A DNA stretch of 64,000 nucleotides. Origin: Brachypterus glaber. Its lineage: Eukaryota > Arthropoda > Insecta > Coleoptera > Kateretidae. Location: positions 28,700,620-28,764,619 of the forward strand of contig OY294049.1 of NCBI GenBank assembly GCA_958510825.1, given 5' to 3'. The position numbers were made by a program, and so were the translations under genes. How positions within the stretch are numbered: the first letter of the stretch is position 1; every line of letters begins with the position of its first letter. Of the stretch, positions 24,688-36,059 are shown one piece after another. The notes beneath the pieces are model-generated. The model ran no database searches and was not told the origin of the DNA. It worked only from the letters and a program-made list of their open reading frames with translations.

Positions 24688-27135
24688 CACGGTGTTTACA
24701 GTCTTATGTCACACATTAAAGGAGATTATTCTACATGAAAAACAACTATAGAAACATAGGTCCGGAGCCGAACCCTACGACCCTTTAAAATTGTAATAAA
24801 AATGCGCTTATCATTTTTCTCTGTAACTTTTTTGTAGTTTTATTATTGGTATATCATTCCTCAGGTCAACATACATAAAAAGATACTCTTGTTGTAATAC
24901 TGTAGGATGAACCGTTTTCGAGAAAAATTCATTTGAAAGTGCAAGTTCACGTTTCGAGGACTAATAATTAAATAATAAATTTCAATTATGCTGGGCGAAT
25001 GAACTGCGCCACAGATCTAGTGTCCTAAATTTTAGCCCCTTACCCCGATTTTTACCAAAAATAATCCCAGCCTAGAACTTTGGATAATAACCTATGGTCC
25101 AAATTTAAAGTATTTAGCTCAAAGCGTTCTCGAGTTATCGTGTTCACAAATTTCTCTGACAGACAGACGGACAAACAGACAAAAAAATTTATACGGAAAT
25201 CATCTTTTTTGCAAAACGTGAAGAAACGAAAAAATGGAAAAAATTTCAATTTTTTTCTAGAACCTCAAGACTTTCCTTGTGGAAAGTACTATACTTGGTC
25301 TACCCTCTTACGTTCTGGTCTCCGCGCGGCCCATACTTTTAATATGAGTCACTATCACGTATAAACGGATCATACTTTAGCATAAAAATTTTAAGTTCAG
25401 AAGGGCCTAGTTAGTAAAATAAACATAGTTTTTATGTATAAGTCAATCGCCGTAAAAGATATTTGGCTTAAAACATATATTTTCAGTTACAGCTTTATTA
25501 TTCTGATGCACTTAGTTACAAAACATCACATTTATAAATAATAACAATTAATATTATGGATGGTATAAGTTAAAAACTTGTTAAGAATAATGCAGGCACA
25601 TTGTTAGTTGCTTTTATAAAAGTTATTTAATTTAAGTATAAACATGATTAAAACAAAACAATTTAAATCTTTAAATCGCTGTATCTTAAAACTACGTTCG
25701 TTCACATGCAAAACCTTGTCGCTCTCAAAGAGTACCAGAGTTATTAATTAAAAACATTATTACAAATTTAAAGTTTCATAACTCCTCTAGGGTTCGTTTC
25801 GTATAGTAGTTTTTCATGTTTTTTATGTAGAATCTCCTTTAATACACAGGTGTATTGAATCAAAAAGAAGTTTTTCTGACGCCAAAACCTCTTTTCACAG
25901 TTTTCCAGAGGGTTGTCTGGAGATTAAAAAACGGTTAATATCAAAATCATCCCCTGAGCCCTTTTCGAGAAAATTGGGTTTGAAGAGACTCAGATGGGCT
26001 TGAATTTAGTTTTTTAGGGATTTCATGAACACGGCTACCTCTACGAAAAAAAACTGTTCCAATATAAAAGATATATAAAGAATTTATCTACAAACTGTTT
26101 TTTAATGAACTCGCTAGCTCAAACCCTTACCGTTTTATAGCTCCAACAAAGTTGCCTATTAGATAGCATATTGTCAATCCTTTTTTAAACATGCATAATC
26201 TGGGTTTTTGCAAAAAAAACTCCAAAACCACAATTTCAACAAAAAAAAATAGTTATTACATAAAAGATTTTTAGTCGAATTCAACACAAAGTAACATTTT
26301 GTTTATCTTAATAGCTCCAAGAGATCAAGAGATATATAGCTCAAAATGTTATCGTTTTAAATTTCATGTTACAATTTTTTCCCATCATATACAAGCAATT
26401 TGTTTTTTTAATTATCTTTAAATCGAGTAAGCAAAATAAGAAATATATATAAAAAAACAGCAAAGAAAATTATCTAGAAAACGCTGTTTTATTTGTTTAC
26501 TTAACTGTTTTGGTAAAAGTATAGCTCGTGAAAGTAAGGAAATATTTTAATAATTTTGTAAATATATATTTTAAATTAATATCTAGCAAAATGTTAATTA
26601 TTAACGTTGTTTATAATAAAAAAATTATGGAAAACCCCTAATTGAACCCTGTTATGCAAAAAGCAAAATAACAAAATGTGACTTTGTGTAGAATTTAACT
26701 AAGAATCTTTTATGTAATAACTATTTTTTTTTTTTGAATTGTGGTTTATGAGTTTCTTTTTTACAAAAAAAACAAAATATGCATTATCAAAAGAGAATTG
26801 ACAATATGCTATCTTAATAGGCAACGGTAAGGGTTTGAGCTAGTGAGTTCATTAAAAAAACAGTTTGTAGATAAATTCTTTATCCATCTTTTATAATGGA
26901 ACAGTTTTTTTCGTAGAGGTAACCGTGTTCATGAAATTCCTAGAAAACTAAATTTAGGCCCATTTGAGCCTCTTTAAACCCAATTTTCTCGAAAAGGGTT
27001 CGGGGAATGATTTTGATATTCACGGTTTTTTAATCTTCAGACAACCCTCTGTCAATCTGTTTTTGCCGTCAGAAAAAAGATCTTCTTTTTGATTCAAGAC
27101 ACCTGAATATGTGAAATCAGACTGCAAACACCGCG
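24688..27135. mobile_element. Family X element, copy X3, split by a foldback element
   Basis: The left end CACGGTGTTTACAGTCTTAT is flanked by TA (24686-24687). The right end (27108-27135, 'tgtgaaatcagactgcaaac' then CACCGCG) is its inverse and is followed by TA. The inner core (24830-24985) matches X1 and X4, but the terminal 100 bp differ from theirs. Bases 25020-25640 hold unrelated sequence with a short 'gacagacagacggacaaaca' run. A foldback element occupies 25847-27105. It ends only 65 bp before the exon at 27201. Confidence 0.75.
25847..27105. mobile_element. Foldback element Z inserted in X3
   Basis: The inverted ends are CAGGTGTATTGAATCAAAAA and the complement of CAGGTGTCTTGAATCAAAAA. 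AATA lies on each side (25841-25844 and 27106-27109; two extra bases on the left). The arms of about 450 bp pair along 25855-26310 and 26670-27100 and continue towards a centre near 26480. It has no coding capacity. It is a non-autonomous element of unknown class. Confidence 0.8.
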
Positions 27136-27200
27136 TATTCAAATGCATTTTTCTAAAAAATATTTTTCTCATGTTAACATTATTTTGATTTTTTTATTAG

Positions 27201-27334
27201 GAGGTGGCGAGCTGGCAGATGAACTTCGTAAGGAGATACAATCCTTGAGAATTAGGGTAGAGCAACTTGAGACTGAACTGGAATCCAAAAACAATGAATT
27301 TAAACATCTCTCAAACAAACATCCAGATTTACTG
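27201..27334 (+). CDS. homer: Homer scaffold protein, second coiled-coil exon
   Basis: The acceptor is 'ttttttattag' and the donor 'ctg|gtatgt'. The first two bases complete the Gly codon begun at 6981, and the exon ends on a codon boundary. The peptide is heptad-rich and charged: ADELRKEIQSLRIRVEQLET, then a Glu/Lys-rich stretch ending HPDLL. This is the expected continuation of the Homer coiled coil that drives tetramerisation. By itself it would be a generic coiled coil; its identity rests on phase and order between the other two exons. Confidence 0.85.
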
Positions 27335-27720
27335 GTATGTAATATTTTCGTAAATTATGAACAATTCAGATAAAAAGTAATAGTCGTATAGAAAGAAGTT
27401 ATAGAGACTCAGTTATGAATAGAGGGGCAACAATTAATACACCCTCATGTTTTGCAAGCTACACAATTTATTATAAAGTCTGTATCTGCAAAATGATATA
27501 CACGGTGTATTTTAAATAGTGTCCGAAATTTTAAGGGGTGATCATAAAATATGACAAAATTCTCTAAAACATATGTCTAAAAATGCGTCGTAGGAACCCT
27601 TTGAATATAGCAACGAGGTTTTCCACGTGAACTAATCTTAATAAGGCCCATCTTCATATGTTATTTTCATGTACTTATTTTAACCAGGCGTGTGCGAACC
27701 GGGGGGGGGGGCTGAAAAAT

Positions 27721-27944
27721 TGTCAATACTTTATTTCTTATATATTGCAGTGGATTTTATAATAAAGTATTTGTTATTCCAATTAGAAATATTTTAATAT
27801 TATAATTTATTGAAAAACTAACATTGAACTAAATTGACATATTTCAGATAATAACAATACATGACAACTACAATTAAAGGTAACAATTACCTTATTACCT
27901 AGTTATAGGTAAATACTAGTTATACATTTTATTATATTCTAACA
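27721..27944 (-). repeat. Copia 3' LTR (224 bp)
   Basis: Read on the minus strand it begins TGTTAGAATATAATAAAATG and ends in TTGACA. The first 70 bp are repeated at 33841-33910 with about one mismatch. The outer flank is the AAAAT target duplication. A length of 224 bp is normal for a copia LTR. Confidence 0.88.
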
Positions 27945-27964
27945 CTTAATAAAATGTATAAATA

Positions 27965-29769
27965 TCATTTTAATTTTTGCATTCCAATGTTCTTAATACA
28001 ATACTCATGCTTCGGTCTGGGTAATGATTTTGTCAGAACATCTGCTAACATCTTCTCTGTCGGTAAATAAAGTACAATGATTTCATCATTTTCAGCCAAT
28101 TCTCGGACATAATGATAACGAATTGAAATATGTTTCGTCCTTTTATGAAACATTGGATTGTAAACCAATTTTCCGGCACCTTGGTTATCATTGTAAATTA
28201 CAATAGGTTCACATTCTTTATAAATTTCCTTAAATATTCCTTTTATAAACACTGCTTCCTTGGCTCCTTCACATAAAGCCATGTATTCTGCTTCTGTAGT
28301 ACTAAGTGCTACACTTTTCTGTTTACGTGATTGCCAACTGATTGCCGCACCACCAAATGTTAAAACAAAACCAGTGTAGGAACGACGATCATCAATGCAA
28401 TTTCCCCAGTCAGCATCAACAAAACCTTGAACGGGTTTTTCAGATTTAGTGAAAACTAAGCATTGATCTATAGTCTCCTTCAAGTATCTTAGCACTCTTT
28501 TCGCAGCCGCCCAATGGTCTTTATCATGACAGTTATTTAACTGGCTTAAATAACTGCTGGAAAAAGTTATATCAGGTCTTGTACATACTGATAAATACAT
28601 CAGCGTACCAATTAGCTCTTGATAAGGTAATGAAGTATAATTTTTCTTACTTGTTTCAAGTTTCAGGTTGCTTTCCAATGGAGTTTTAACTGGTTTTGAT
28701 TCAGTCATCCCATATTTTGACAAAACATTATTAATATAAAGCTTTTGATCCAAAGATATGATTCCATTGTTTCTGTCTCTGAAAACCTTCATTCCTAGAC
28801 ATTCTTTTATTTCACCAAGATTCTTCATTTTAAAATTTTTTCCAATTTCTTCCTTAAATTTTTCAGTTTCTTGTTTCTTATTTGAGAAAATATAAAAATC
28901 ATCTACATGAAGTGCAATAATCAATAATGTATCTTGATTATTCTTCGTGTACACACATGGATCATACTGACATTTCTTGAAACCAATTTTGATTAGGAAT
29001 GAGTCAATCTTAACATTCCATGATCTAGCAGATTGCTTTAAACCGTATAAAGCCTTTCTTAACTTAAAAACTTTGGTTTCACGTCCAGGTTCAACAAATC
29101 CTGACGGTTGTTCCATAAAAATTTCTTCCTGAAGATTTCCATTCAAGAAAGCTGTAGTTATGTCTATGTGGTCTATTTCTAGGTTAAGTTCTACAGCTAG
29201 TACAAATAACAACCTGATCGTGGCAAGTCTTACAACTGGAGCAAATGTTTCGCCGTAATCTTCTCCATATTTTTGCGAGAAACCTTGCTTTATAACGTTG
29301 TATTTTACCATCAGCGCCAACTTTGAGTTTAAATATCCACTTGCATTTGACCACATTTTTATCCGGAGGACGGTCTACAAGTTCCCAAGTTTTGTTATCA
29401 TCTAGTGCCTGCAATTCTTCTTCCATAGCACGTTCCCACATTACTTTGTCTGTTCTTTAACGAGCTTCTTCCACGCTTTCTGGATCATTAAGGTTAACTA
29501 CTGTGAATACATATTCTGATTCATCATATTTCTTGATCTGTTTTCTTTGTCTTTGTGGATACCTTCTTTCTTCTTGACCTTCCACAATTCCTAGATTATT
29601 ACTTTCAAGTTCTTGATCAGAATTTTCAGTATTTACAGAATTACTTCTAATTTCAGAATTATTTTCTTCTGGAAATCTATTTTCTTGTACATTATCATTC
29701 ATGACTTCTATATGTGACTGAGTAATAGTTTCTTCCATCTGAATATTTTTGTTTTCTTCCTCAGATATA
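27965..29769 (-). pseudogene. Copia pol, reverse transcriptase and RNase H part
   Basis: In the reading direction: the linker after integrase (from 29769), then KTWELVDRPPDKNVVKCKWI, which opens the RT_copia domain, FLNGNLQEEIFMEQPSGF, ALHVDDFYIFS (the YVDD-type active site, here HVDD) and PDITFSSSYLSQL. RNase H follows with DADWGNCIDDRRSYTGF, STTEAEYMAL and YNDNQGA, up to the stop at 27965. There is one in-frame stop at about 29457 and a frameshift at about 29270-29290. The acidic catalytic residues of RT and RNase H are still present, so decay is moderate. Confidence 0.92.
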
Positions 29770-30504
29770 CACGGTGTCCCACGGTAGACAAATAAGTCAA
29801 ATGGCGTTATTATCAAAGCTATTAAAATATATTTTTTACCAGTCAATATAGACCTAGTTACCTTTAATTTACGCCAAAAAAAAGTGTTGTACTTTTTTCT
29901 GTTTTTAGGCTAGAGCAACAAACAGAATTTTTTTTAGCATAATAACATTTTTTAACGCCAAAATTTAAAAAAATAATATCATTTCTTTATCATATGATAG
30001 TTTTTTTTTACTAAAAACAATAGTTTTCTATTTAAATTTTTAATTTTAGAAAACGGTAAAAAATGGTAAGTGCATTATGGAATGACCCCGCTAATGTAAA
30101 AGAGAGGATGCTATGAAAATAAATGTTTGAAAATATGACGTTCACGATAAAAATAAATGTCAAATCTAATGTTATAAATTAGATTTTTACTTAGACTTAG
30201 TAAGGACCTTGTGGACTAGGGTATTTTATACTACAGAGTGTATTACTTAATTACTAATAAATTTTGATTTTTTCCGCTCAATCAAATTTTTTAATTGGTA
30301 TGATTGGATTAATCTTAGATTAATCTTAGCAGTTTTTTTTTACAAAGTCAAGTCTATATCATAATGAAAGTATTGGTAAAGCAAGTTATTATAAAACCTA
30401 TTGGACAACTTATGATAAAACATGTTTTATAAAACATAATTAATTAGCTTGTAAAGAACCCCCTTCCCTCGCAGTTGCATGAAGTTGCAGCTGGTTCATA
30501 TTAG

Positions 30505-30999
30505 CAGGGCCGGATTCAGGGGGGTGCAGGGGGTACAGATTACCCGGGGCCCGGGCTCGAAGGGGGCCCGGCGACAGAAGTTTTTAATAAACAGTTTATT
30601 TATTTATACTCCCCCAGATCGATAAGGCGTCAAAATGAGCAAATAAGTAGATCTCGTTCCAAATGGGCAATAGAAAAAATTTCGCCGCGGCAGCGCTTAA
30701 GCCTTTTTGAATTTCTGTAAAAAATAATAGTGCACTGTTACTAGTGTTTTAAAATTTGTAAAAAAATTCGCCCGCGGCGCTAGGGCTAATTTACCTACGT
30801 AATTTTTTTAGTTCAAGCTTGCAAAAGCTTAAAATTTGTAAAAAAATTGCCTGCGGCGCCAGAGCTATCAAAATTGAAAAAAATTTCGCCTGCGGCGCTA
30901 AGACTTTATTATTTTTTACATACTTAAGCTTGCTGAACTATGAAAATAAAACAGTCAGAAATTAACATAATTTGGAAAAATTTTCGTTTGGACAAAAAA
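30505..30999. mobile_element. hAT-like fragment with four copies of a GC-rich motif
   Basis: It begins CAGGGCCGGATTCAGGGG, a start common to hAT-type elements, followed by a very GC-rich 80 bp. Four copies of a 'ttcgcctgcggcgctaag'-like motif follow at 30681, 30767, 30847 and 30884. No matching right end was found, so it is truncated. The right border is inferred from where transposase homology stops, at about 31000. The insertion removed the transposase C-terminus. Confidence 0.55.
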
Positions 31000-31748
31000 G
31001 TCCTCACCTCATGAAAAAAATGAGCAGGAGCCCCATCCTGCATAAAAATTATGTCATTTCGCAAATTTAGTGGTACGTCTTCTAAAAGTTCCGGTAATTC
31101 ATCACGCAAAAAATTTAGGTACATATTCCCATTAAAAAAGTAAGGTCCAATAACCGAATCCCCCAGTACCCCTCCCCAAACATTTAAAGACCAAATCCGC
31201 TGGTTGTCAACATGCCTAACCCAATGCGGATTTTCAATAGACCAATAATGCATGTTATGCCTGTTGACAACTCCATTGCTTTTAAATGTAGATTCGTCAC
31301 TAAACAAAATTTTGGTAGAAAAGTCCTCGTCATCCCCTTTTAATTCCAAAAGTTCATCACAAAATCGAACCCTATTTTCAAAATCCCTCCCATGTAACTC
31401 TTGATTAAGACATAATTTATACGGATGTAATTTAGAATTTTTACTAACCCTACTAACTGATGTGATAAATGATGTTCCCTTGCGATTATCCCTGTAGACG
31501 TGTGGGGATCATTGATAACTGCTTCTTGAATTATAGTTATAGTTTCAGAATCTTTGGTTACTGAACTTTCGCAAACTTTTTTTATGTCCCTCACTCCTCC
31601 AGTATCCAAAAATAAATTAACAATTCTTCGTACCCTAATCCCTATCATCGGGGAACTTTTCTACTATTCTTCTCGTTGTTTCTCTTAAATTTCAAGCACA
31701 TTCTCCATAAGTTAAAATAATTTCTTTCTTTACTTCTAAACTTATCAT
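31000..31748 (-). pseudogene. Mariner-superfamily transposase, 3'-truncated
   Basis: A start codon is possible at 31748. The N-terminal HTH region (31340-31648) leads into the catalytic domain with LFSDESTFKSNGVVNRHNMH (first Asp), WSLNVWGGVLGDSVIGPYFF and IFMQDGAPAHF (second Asp). Early stops and frameshifts occur near 31697, 31630 and 31345. Homology ends just after VRTFL, so the third acidic residue and the C-terminus are missing. The sequence motif fits an insect mariner/Tc1 lineage; the exact clade needs a tree. Confidence 0.88.
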
Positions 31749-32197
31749 TTTGGCATTCAAAACTTGGTTTTATAAAAATCTTGCTTTGTTAATTTTTTGA
31801 TTATAATGTAAAATCAAATTTGACATTTATTGTCATCATATACGACTTATTTAAAAAATTTAATTTCAAGGCATCCTACTCTTTTGCCATAGCGGGGTCA
31901 TTCCATTATGCAATTGCCCTTTTTTAAGGTTTTATAAAATTAAGAATTTAAATCGAAAATTATTGTTTTTAGTGAAAAAAACTATTATATGATAAAGAAA
32001 AATTGTTACTTTTTTTAATTTTGGCATTTGAAAGTATTGTTATGCTTTTAAAAGTGCATGTGTGGAGCTCTAGCTCAAAACCAAAAAAGAGTAGAAAACT
32101 TTTGTTTTGGGTCAATTGAAGATAATTAGGTCCATATTAATATTTTTGTTAATAACGCCACAGTTTGACTGATTTGTCTACCGTGGGACACCGTGTA

Positions 32198-33109
32198 TTT
32201 ACTTGAATATTTTGTGATTCAAGAAAAATCACGTCACGAGCAATGACAATTTTTCTGGGATTTTCAATATCCGCTAATCGATACCCTTTTGATGTTTCAG
32301 AATACCCCACCATCAAATATTGCTTAGATTTTGGATCAAACTTTGACCTTTTTGCTTTGGGAATATGGACCTGTGCTCTACAGCCAAATAACCTCAAATG
32401 TGTAAGATCTACTTTTTTATTTGTCCAAACTTGTTCAGGAACAGCATCCCTCACCGCAGCAGTTGGTGATCTATTTTTCAAATAAATAGCTGTATTCATT
32501 GCTTCAGCCCAATATTTTTTCTGAACTTTAGCATCAAACATAAGACATCTTGCTTTCTCAACAATCGTTCTATTAGTTCGTTCAGCGACGCCATTTTGTT
32601 GAGGAGTATATGGTATCGTAGTTTGATGAACGATTCCATATTTTCTCATAAAAATATCAAAATCTTTATTTACGTACTCAGTTCCATTATCACTTCGTAG
32701 ACATTTTATCCTTTTACCGGTTTGGTTTTCTACTAGAGCCTTGAAGTCTTTAAATTTTGAAAGAACTTCGGATTTACTTTTTATCATGTAACCAAATACC
32801 TTTCTGCTGAAGTCATCGACAAAAATCAAACAATATCTCAAATCACTATGAACCAGCTCAAGTAGATCATTTGCTCTTTTTGCCTTTTTAACTGGAAACT
32901 TCTGTGTAGTTTGCTTCCCTTCAATACAAGATATACAAGATTCATCATTTTCATTCTTAAAATTTATTTCAGTAACCAAATCTTTAAGTTGTCGCATGCC
33001 TTTACGATTAAGATGTCCAAGGCGCTTATGCCATAGCATATGGTTCGATACATTGGATATCATCGCCCTCACTGGTTCCTTGTTGCAATGGTCAGCAACA
33101 TACAAGCCA
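32198..33109 (-). pseudogene. Copia pol, integrase part
   Basis: The GAG-pre-integrase motif LWHKRLGHLNRKGM and the Zn-binding Cys pair (CISCIEGKQ) lead to the catalytic core: LVHSDL (Asp), LRSDNGTEY (Asp) and NGVAERTNRTIVEKARCLM (Glu). Directly after HSDL the family usually has about a dozen residues, including a Cys-Gly-Pro, before the FVDDFSRK motif. Here they are missing without a frame change. The frame runs straight into the mariner insertion at 32195. A frameshift near 33106 separates it from protease. Confidence 0.9.
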
Positions 33110-33840
33110 TTTTTAACGCATCAACATTACCCGTTCCAGTGGAAAATATTTTTTCTCCATTTGCTACTGAAACACCTGAGTTTGACACCTCATTATAATG
33201 TGACATCCAGTCTTTTCTTGAAGACATGTGTGATGTAGCTCCAGAATCTATAATCCAATCTGATTTTGAGATTGATGTTAACATAGCTGTAGCTAATAAA
33301 TTTTTGGGATTGCTACCTGTCAGTTTTGCAGACTTTTCTTTGTTCTTAGGAAAATTTGGCTTAATATGGCCTTTTTCACCACAAGTAAAACACTTTACTT
33401 TTCTTACGAATTTCTTTTTCTTATCTGAATGCAGTGCCGCTTCACCTTCATGATTAAATTGATTCTGTGAATTTTTCCTTGCATATTCTTCAATCAACTT
33501 GCTTTTAACATCTTCGGAAGATAGCTTTTGATTGTTATACGTTAGTGCCATAACCAATGGTTCATATTCTTAACCTAAACCATTAAGCATAACGAATGCA
33601 ACAAAATCATCGTCAATGGTAACGTTCATATCCGCCAATTTGTATACTGTAGACATTATGTCGGAAATATACTCTTCCATTGTACAAAAATCATCACATT
33701 TAATCCTAAATAAATGCCTTTGTAAGTCAAACCTTCTATTATATTTTTTGACTCAAATGCATTTTATAGACTTATCCAAGCATTATGTGAGGTTTTTGCT
33801 TTGATAATATGCAAAATGCACGTAGGTTTTACGCTTAAAC
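33069..33840 (-). pseudogene. Copia Gag (C-terminal half) and protease
   Basis: From 33840 the minus strand reads a mid-Gag copia segment (AKTSHNAWISLKNAFESKN) with later stops and shifts. An intact frame 33557-33069 then holds the zinc knuckle CFTCGEKGHIKPNF, whose last Cys has become Phe. The protease motif WIIDSGATSHM (DSGA) follows. The Gag N-terminus is absent because the LTR remnant abuts it at 33841. Confidence 0.88.
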
Positions 33841-33910
33841 TAAAGGTAACAATTACCTAATTACCTAGTTATAGGTAAATACTAGTTATACATTTTATTA
33901 TATTCTAACA
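33841..33910 (-). repeat. Copia 5' LTR remnant (70 bp)
   Basis: It matches the first 70 bp of the 3' LTR and ends at the AAAAT duplication. The remaining roughly 154 bp of LTR were lost in the deletion that also took the primer-binding site. Confidence 0.88.
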
Positions 33911-34364
33911 AAAATTAATTTGAAGGTGAAATTTCACGGTTGAAGGACGAAAAATTTAATACTAAAATGTTTAAAACCAAAATTTCAATGAAGCAGGGTT
34001 ATTCTATAATATATTATCAAAAACTAATAAAAAAAGGTTTGTATACGATGTATAAAAACTTTTTATATACAATGTATACAAACTTTTTTTATGTCATGTA
34101 GGTCGAAAAATCGCTTTTAAAGCTACTAAGCTAAAAAGTCCAAACCAAATGGTGCATTTTTAGGAGACAATAGCTCCTTTAGTATTGATTTTTGGAATTA
34201 TCTGTATAATATAAAAACCTCATATTGAGGTTTTTCTCTTATTTTTTGATGTAGATTTACACTGCATCATTAAAATTTCGGTTTTCAACATTTTAGTATT
34301 TCATTTTTCGTCCCAAACTGTGAAATTTAACTTTCAAATTAATTTTTCTTGAAAACGGTTAATC

Positions 34365-36059
34365 TGTAGCAATAACACTAGGCAACACGGTTTCTTGCCC
34401 TGATTGAAGTCATATGTTTCTTAACTAATTTTGGGTCGCTGAAACCGAATCTGGCCTCAGAATATTTCTATTACCTAAGTTTTCTGAGAAAAATGAGATA
34501 AAAATGTTAAAAAATAATTATTTTATCCCTCTTTTGTTCTAAAATCATGGGAGATAAAAATATTCCAAGGACTAATTTAGATTCGGCGACTCAATATTAG
34601 TTAAAAAATACCCAACTTAAAACATGGAAACTTTTAATTCATAGTTAGAATAAATAGGGATATTATGAAAAAAAATATTTAAAAAAAAATGGATAATGTG
34701 ACAAAACTAAGTAGGGATGGAGGGTAAAAAAAAGGGTGCATAAGGGGACAAGCTTATCGCTAGGTCATGCTAAAAATGGTCAAAAATCATTACTAGGGGG
34801 TCAAAAATTAACTAAAAAAATGTTGCGTAATATGGTTCTTATGTAATAAAGTAACATTTTATGATGTAGAACCATTAAAAAAAAAAAACAAAAAAAATTA
34901 CACAATATTTTGTTTTATAAATTATTTTTAAATCGGCATGATTGCCTGTACTAAAATTTAAAAAATAAGACGTGCTGGATTTTTTTTAAGGTCAAATTTG
35001 GGTTCTGCGCCTTTAAATTAATAAGAAAAATATATTTTTTGGGCTCGGGAAAATAGTTCACACTGTGCACTTTAATTTTGTTTATTTTTCATTTATTTAC
35101 TTTTTACGAACAAACTAAGCAAAATAAAAAAATATTTGTATAATATAAATATTTTTGTACAGAATTTTATAATCTACAAATTAAGTCCTATAAAATTTTT
35201 ATACAGACTTGATAGTTTTGCCACAAAAGAGCAATTAAGTAAACTCTGCACTTTCATTTTAAGTTTTTTATTTTTTTTTTGCGTACTTACTCTGACAGTA
35301 GGTCCTTGTCATATATATTTTTGAGTTCCTCGTATTTTTTTTAACATACCCTAAAATTTTCAAAATCCTACTCTTTTTTTAAGATTTTGAAAAAAAAACG
35401 TCATTATTCCCTGGACTTATGTCTCAAAAATTTTAGGTCAGATTTTTTTCTACGCCCTCGAATTAGTAAGAAAAATTTACTTTCCGATCGGGGCAAAAAA
35501 AAAGTTGAGATTTGTTGCCTAGTGTAATTTTCCATACCCTGTAATTAATTAATTATTTAACTAGCTCAGTTACTTTTCATGTATAATTACGGTTTATATA
35601 TTTTTGGGGGGATACGTTGTGTTTATCACTTTATACGTTCCAGGACTATAACATAACTGCTCATTTGGACGCCAACATGATTTTAAGCTTTGATAATTAA
35701 AAGTGATGTTATTCTAAGAGTAACGTATCATGATTTTGTAATTAGGGAACGTTCAAGTATTACGTAACGCAAATTTTGATCATTTTGGACTTTTTACAAA
35801 ATGTCGGTAAAGAAGAAAGTTTCTTTTTGATAACCAATAGCATTCAAGGCAACTAGAACATGTGTCCTATTATAATTCAGACACATGTCGCACGAATATG
35901 AAATAAAAACTATATGAACTTTACATTACTCAGACCCAATTCATGTCGCCACATGCATTAAATTAAAATATAATTTATATTTTACTTAAAATAAACTAAT
36001 CAAACTAATATTATACTTAACCAAAACTATTAAATGTAGAAGTATAAAGTTCTGCTACA
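34365..36059. mobile_element. Probable solo LTR with a MITE inside
   Basis: The left end TGTAGCA and right end TGCTACA are inverted and start TG / end CA. AATC flanks both sides (34361-34364 and 36060-36063), and the X core resumes exactly after it. Without the internal MITE it would be about 540 bp and non-coding, which fits a solo LTR. 35747-35780 carries one end of the GGGAACGTTC MITE. A small DNA transposon with a 7-bp TIR is the alternative. Confidence 0.6.
34375..35525. mobile_element. CACTAGGCAAC MITE, copy A (1151 bp)
   Basis: The inverted ends are ACACTAGGCAACA and its complement. The flanks are AATA (left) and AATT (right). It is nearly the same along its length as copy B at 60551. 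It contains 'ttgccctgattgaagtc' near the left end and 'ggggcaaaaaaaaagttgag' near the right. Non-coding; class uncertain. Confidence 0.85.

Larger units (their letters stand above)
29770..32195 (-). mobile_element. Tc1/mariner-superfamily transposon inside copia pol, arms about 400 bp
   Basis: The inverted ends start CACGGTGTCCCACGGTAGAC, flanked by TA (29768-29769 and 32196-32197). Beyond the tips, left (29770-30190) and right (31790-32195) pair imperfectly, for example 'gcattatggaatgaccccgc' with its complement near 31893. It carries a transposase pseudogene (31000-31748) and a GC-rich hAT-like fragment (30505 onwards). The copia frame is the same on both sides of the TA, which confirms a simple insertion. 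Confidence 0.9.
27721..33910 (-). mobile_element. Ty1/copia retrotransposon, minus strand, decayed
   Basis: The left LTR starts TG at 27721; the right LTR remnant ends CA at 33910. A 5-bp target duplication AAAAT flanks both (27716-27720 and 33911-33915). In minus orientation the domain order is Gag, zinc knuckle, protease, integrase, reverse transcriptase, RNase H, which is the copia order. The 5' side is damaged: the right LTR keeps only 70 bp and abuts mid-Gag, so the rest of the LTR, the primer-binding site and the Gag N-terminus are deleted. A mariner element splits pol. Confidence 0.92.

Noticed and set aside
25160..25185. 'gacagacagacggacaaacagac' as a CRISPR or satellite unit
   Set aside because: It is a short imperfect GACA-type run with no spacers or longer array.
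32243..33453. Plus-strand frames of 75-80 codons
   Set aside because: They are antisense shadows of the copia integrase, protease and Gag frames.
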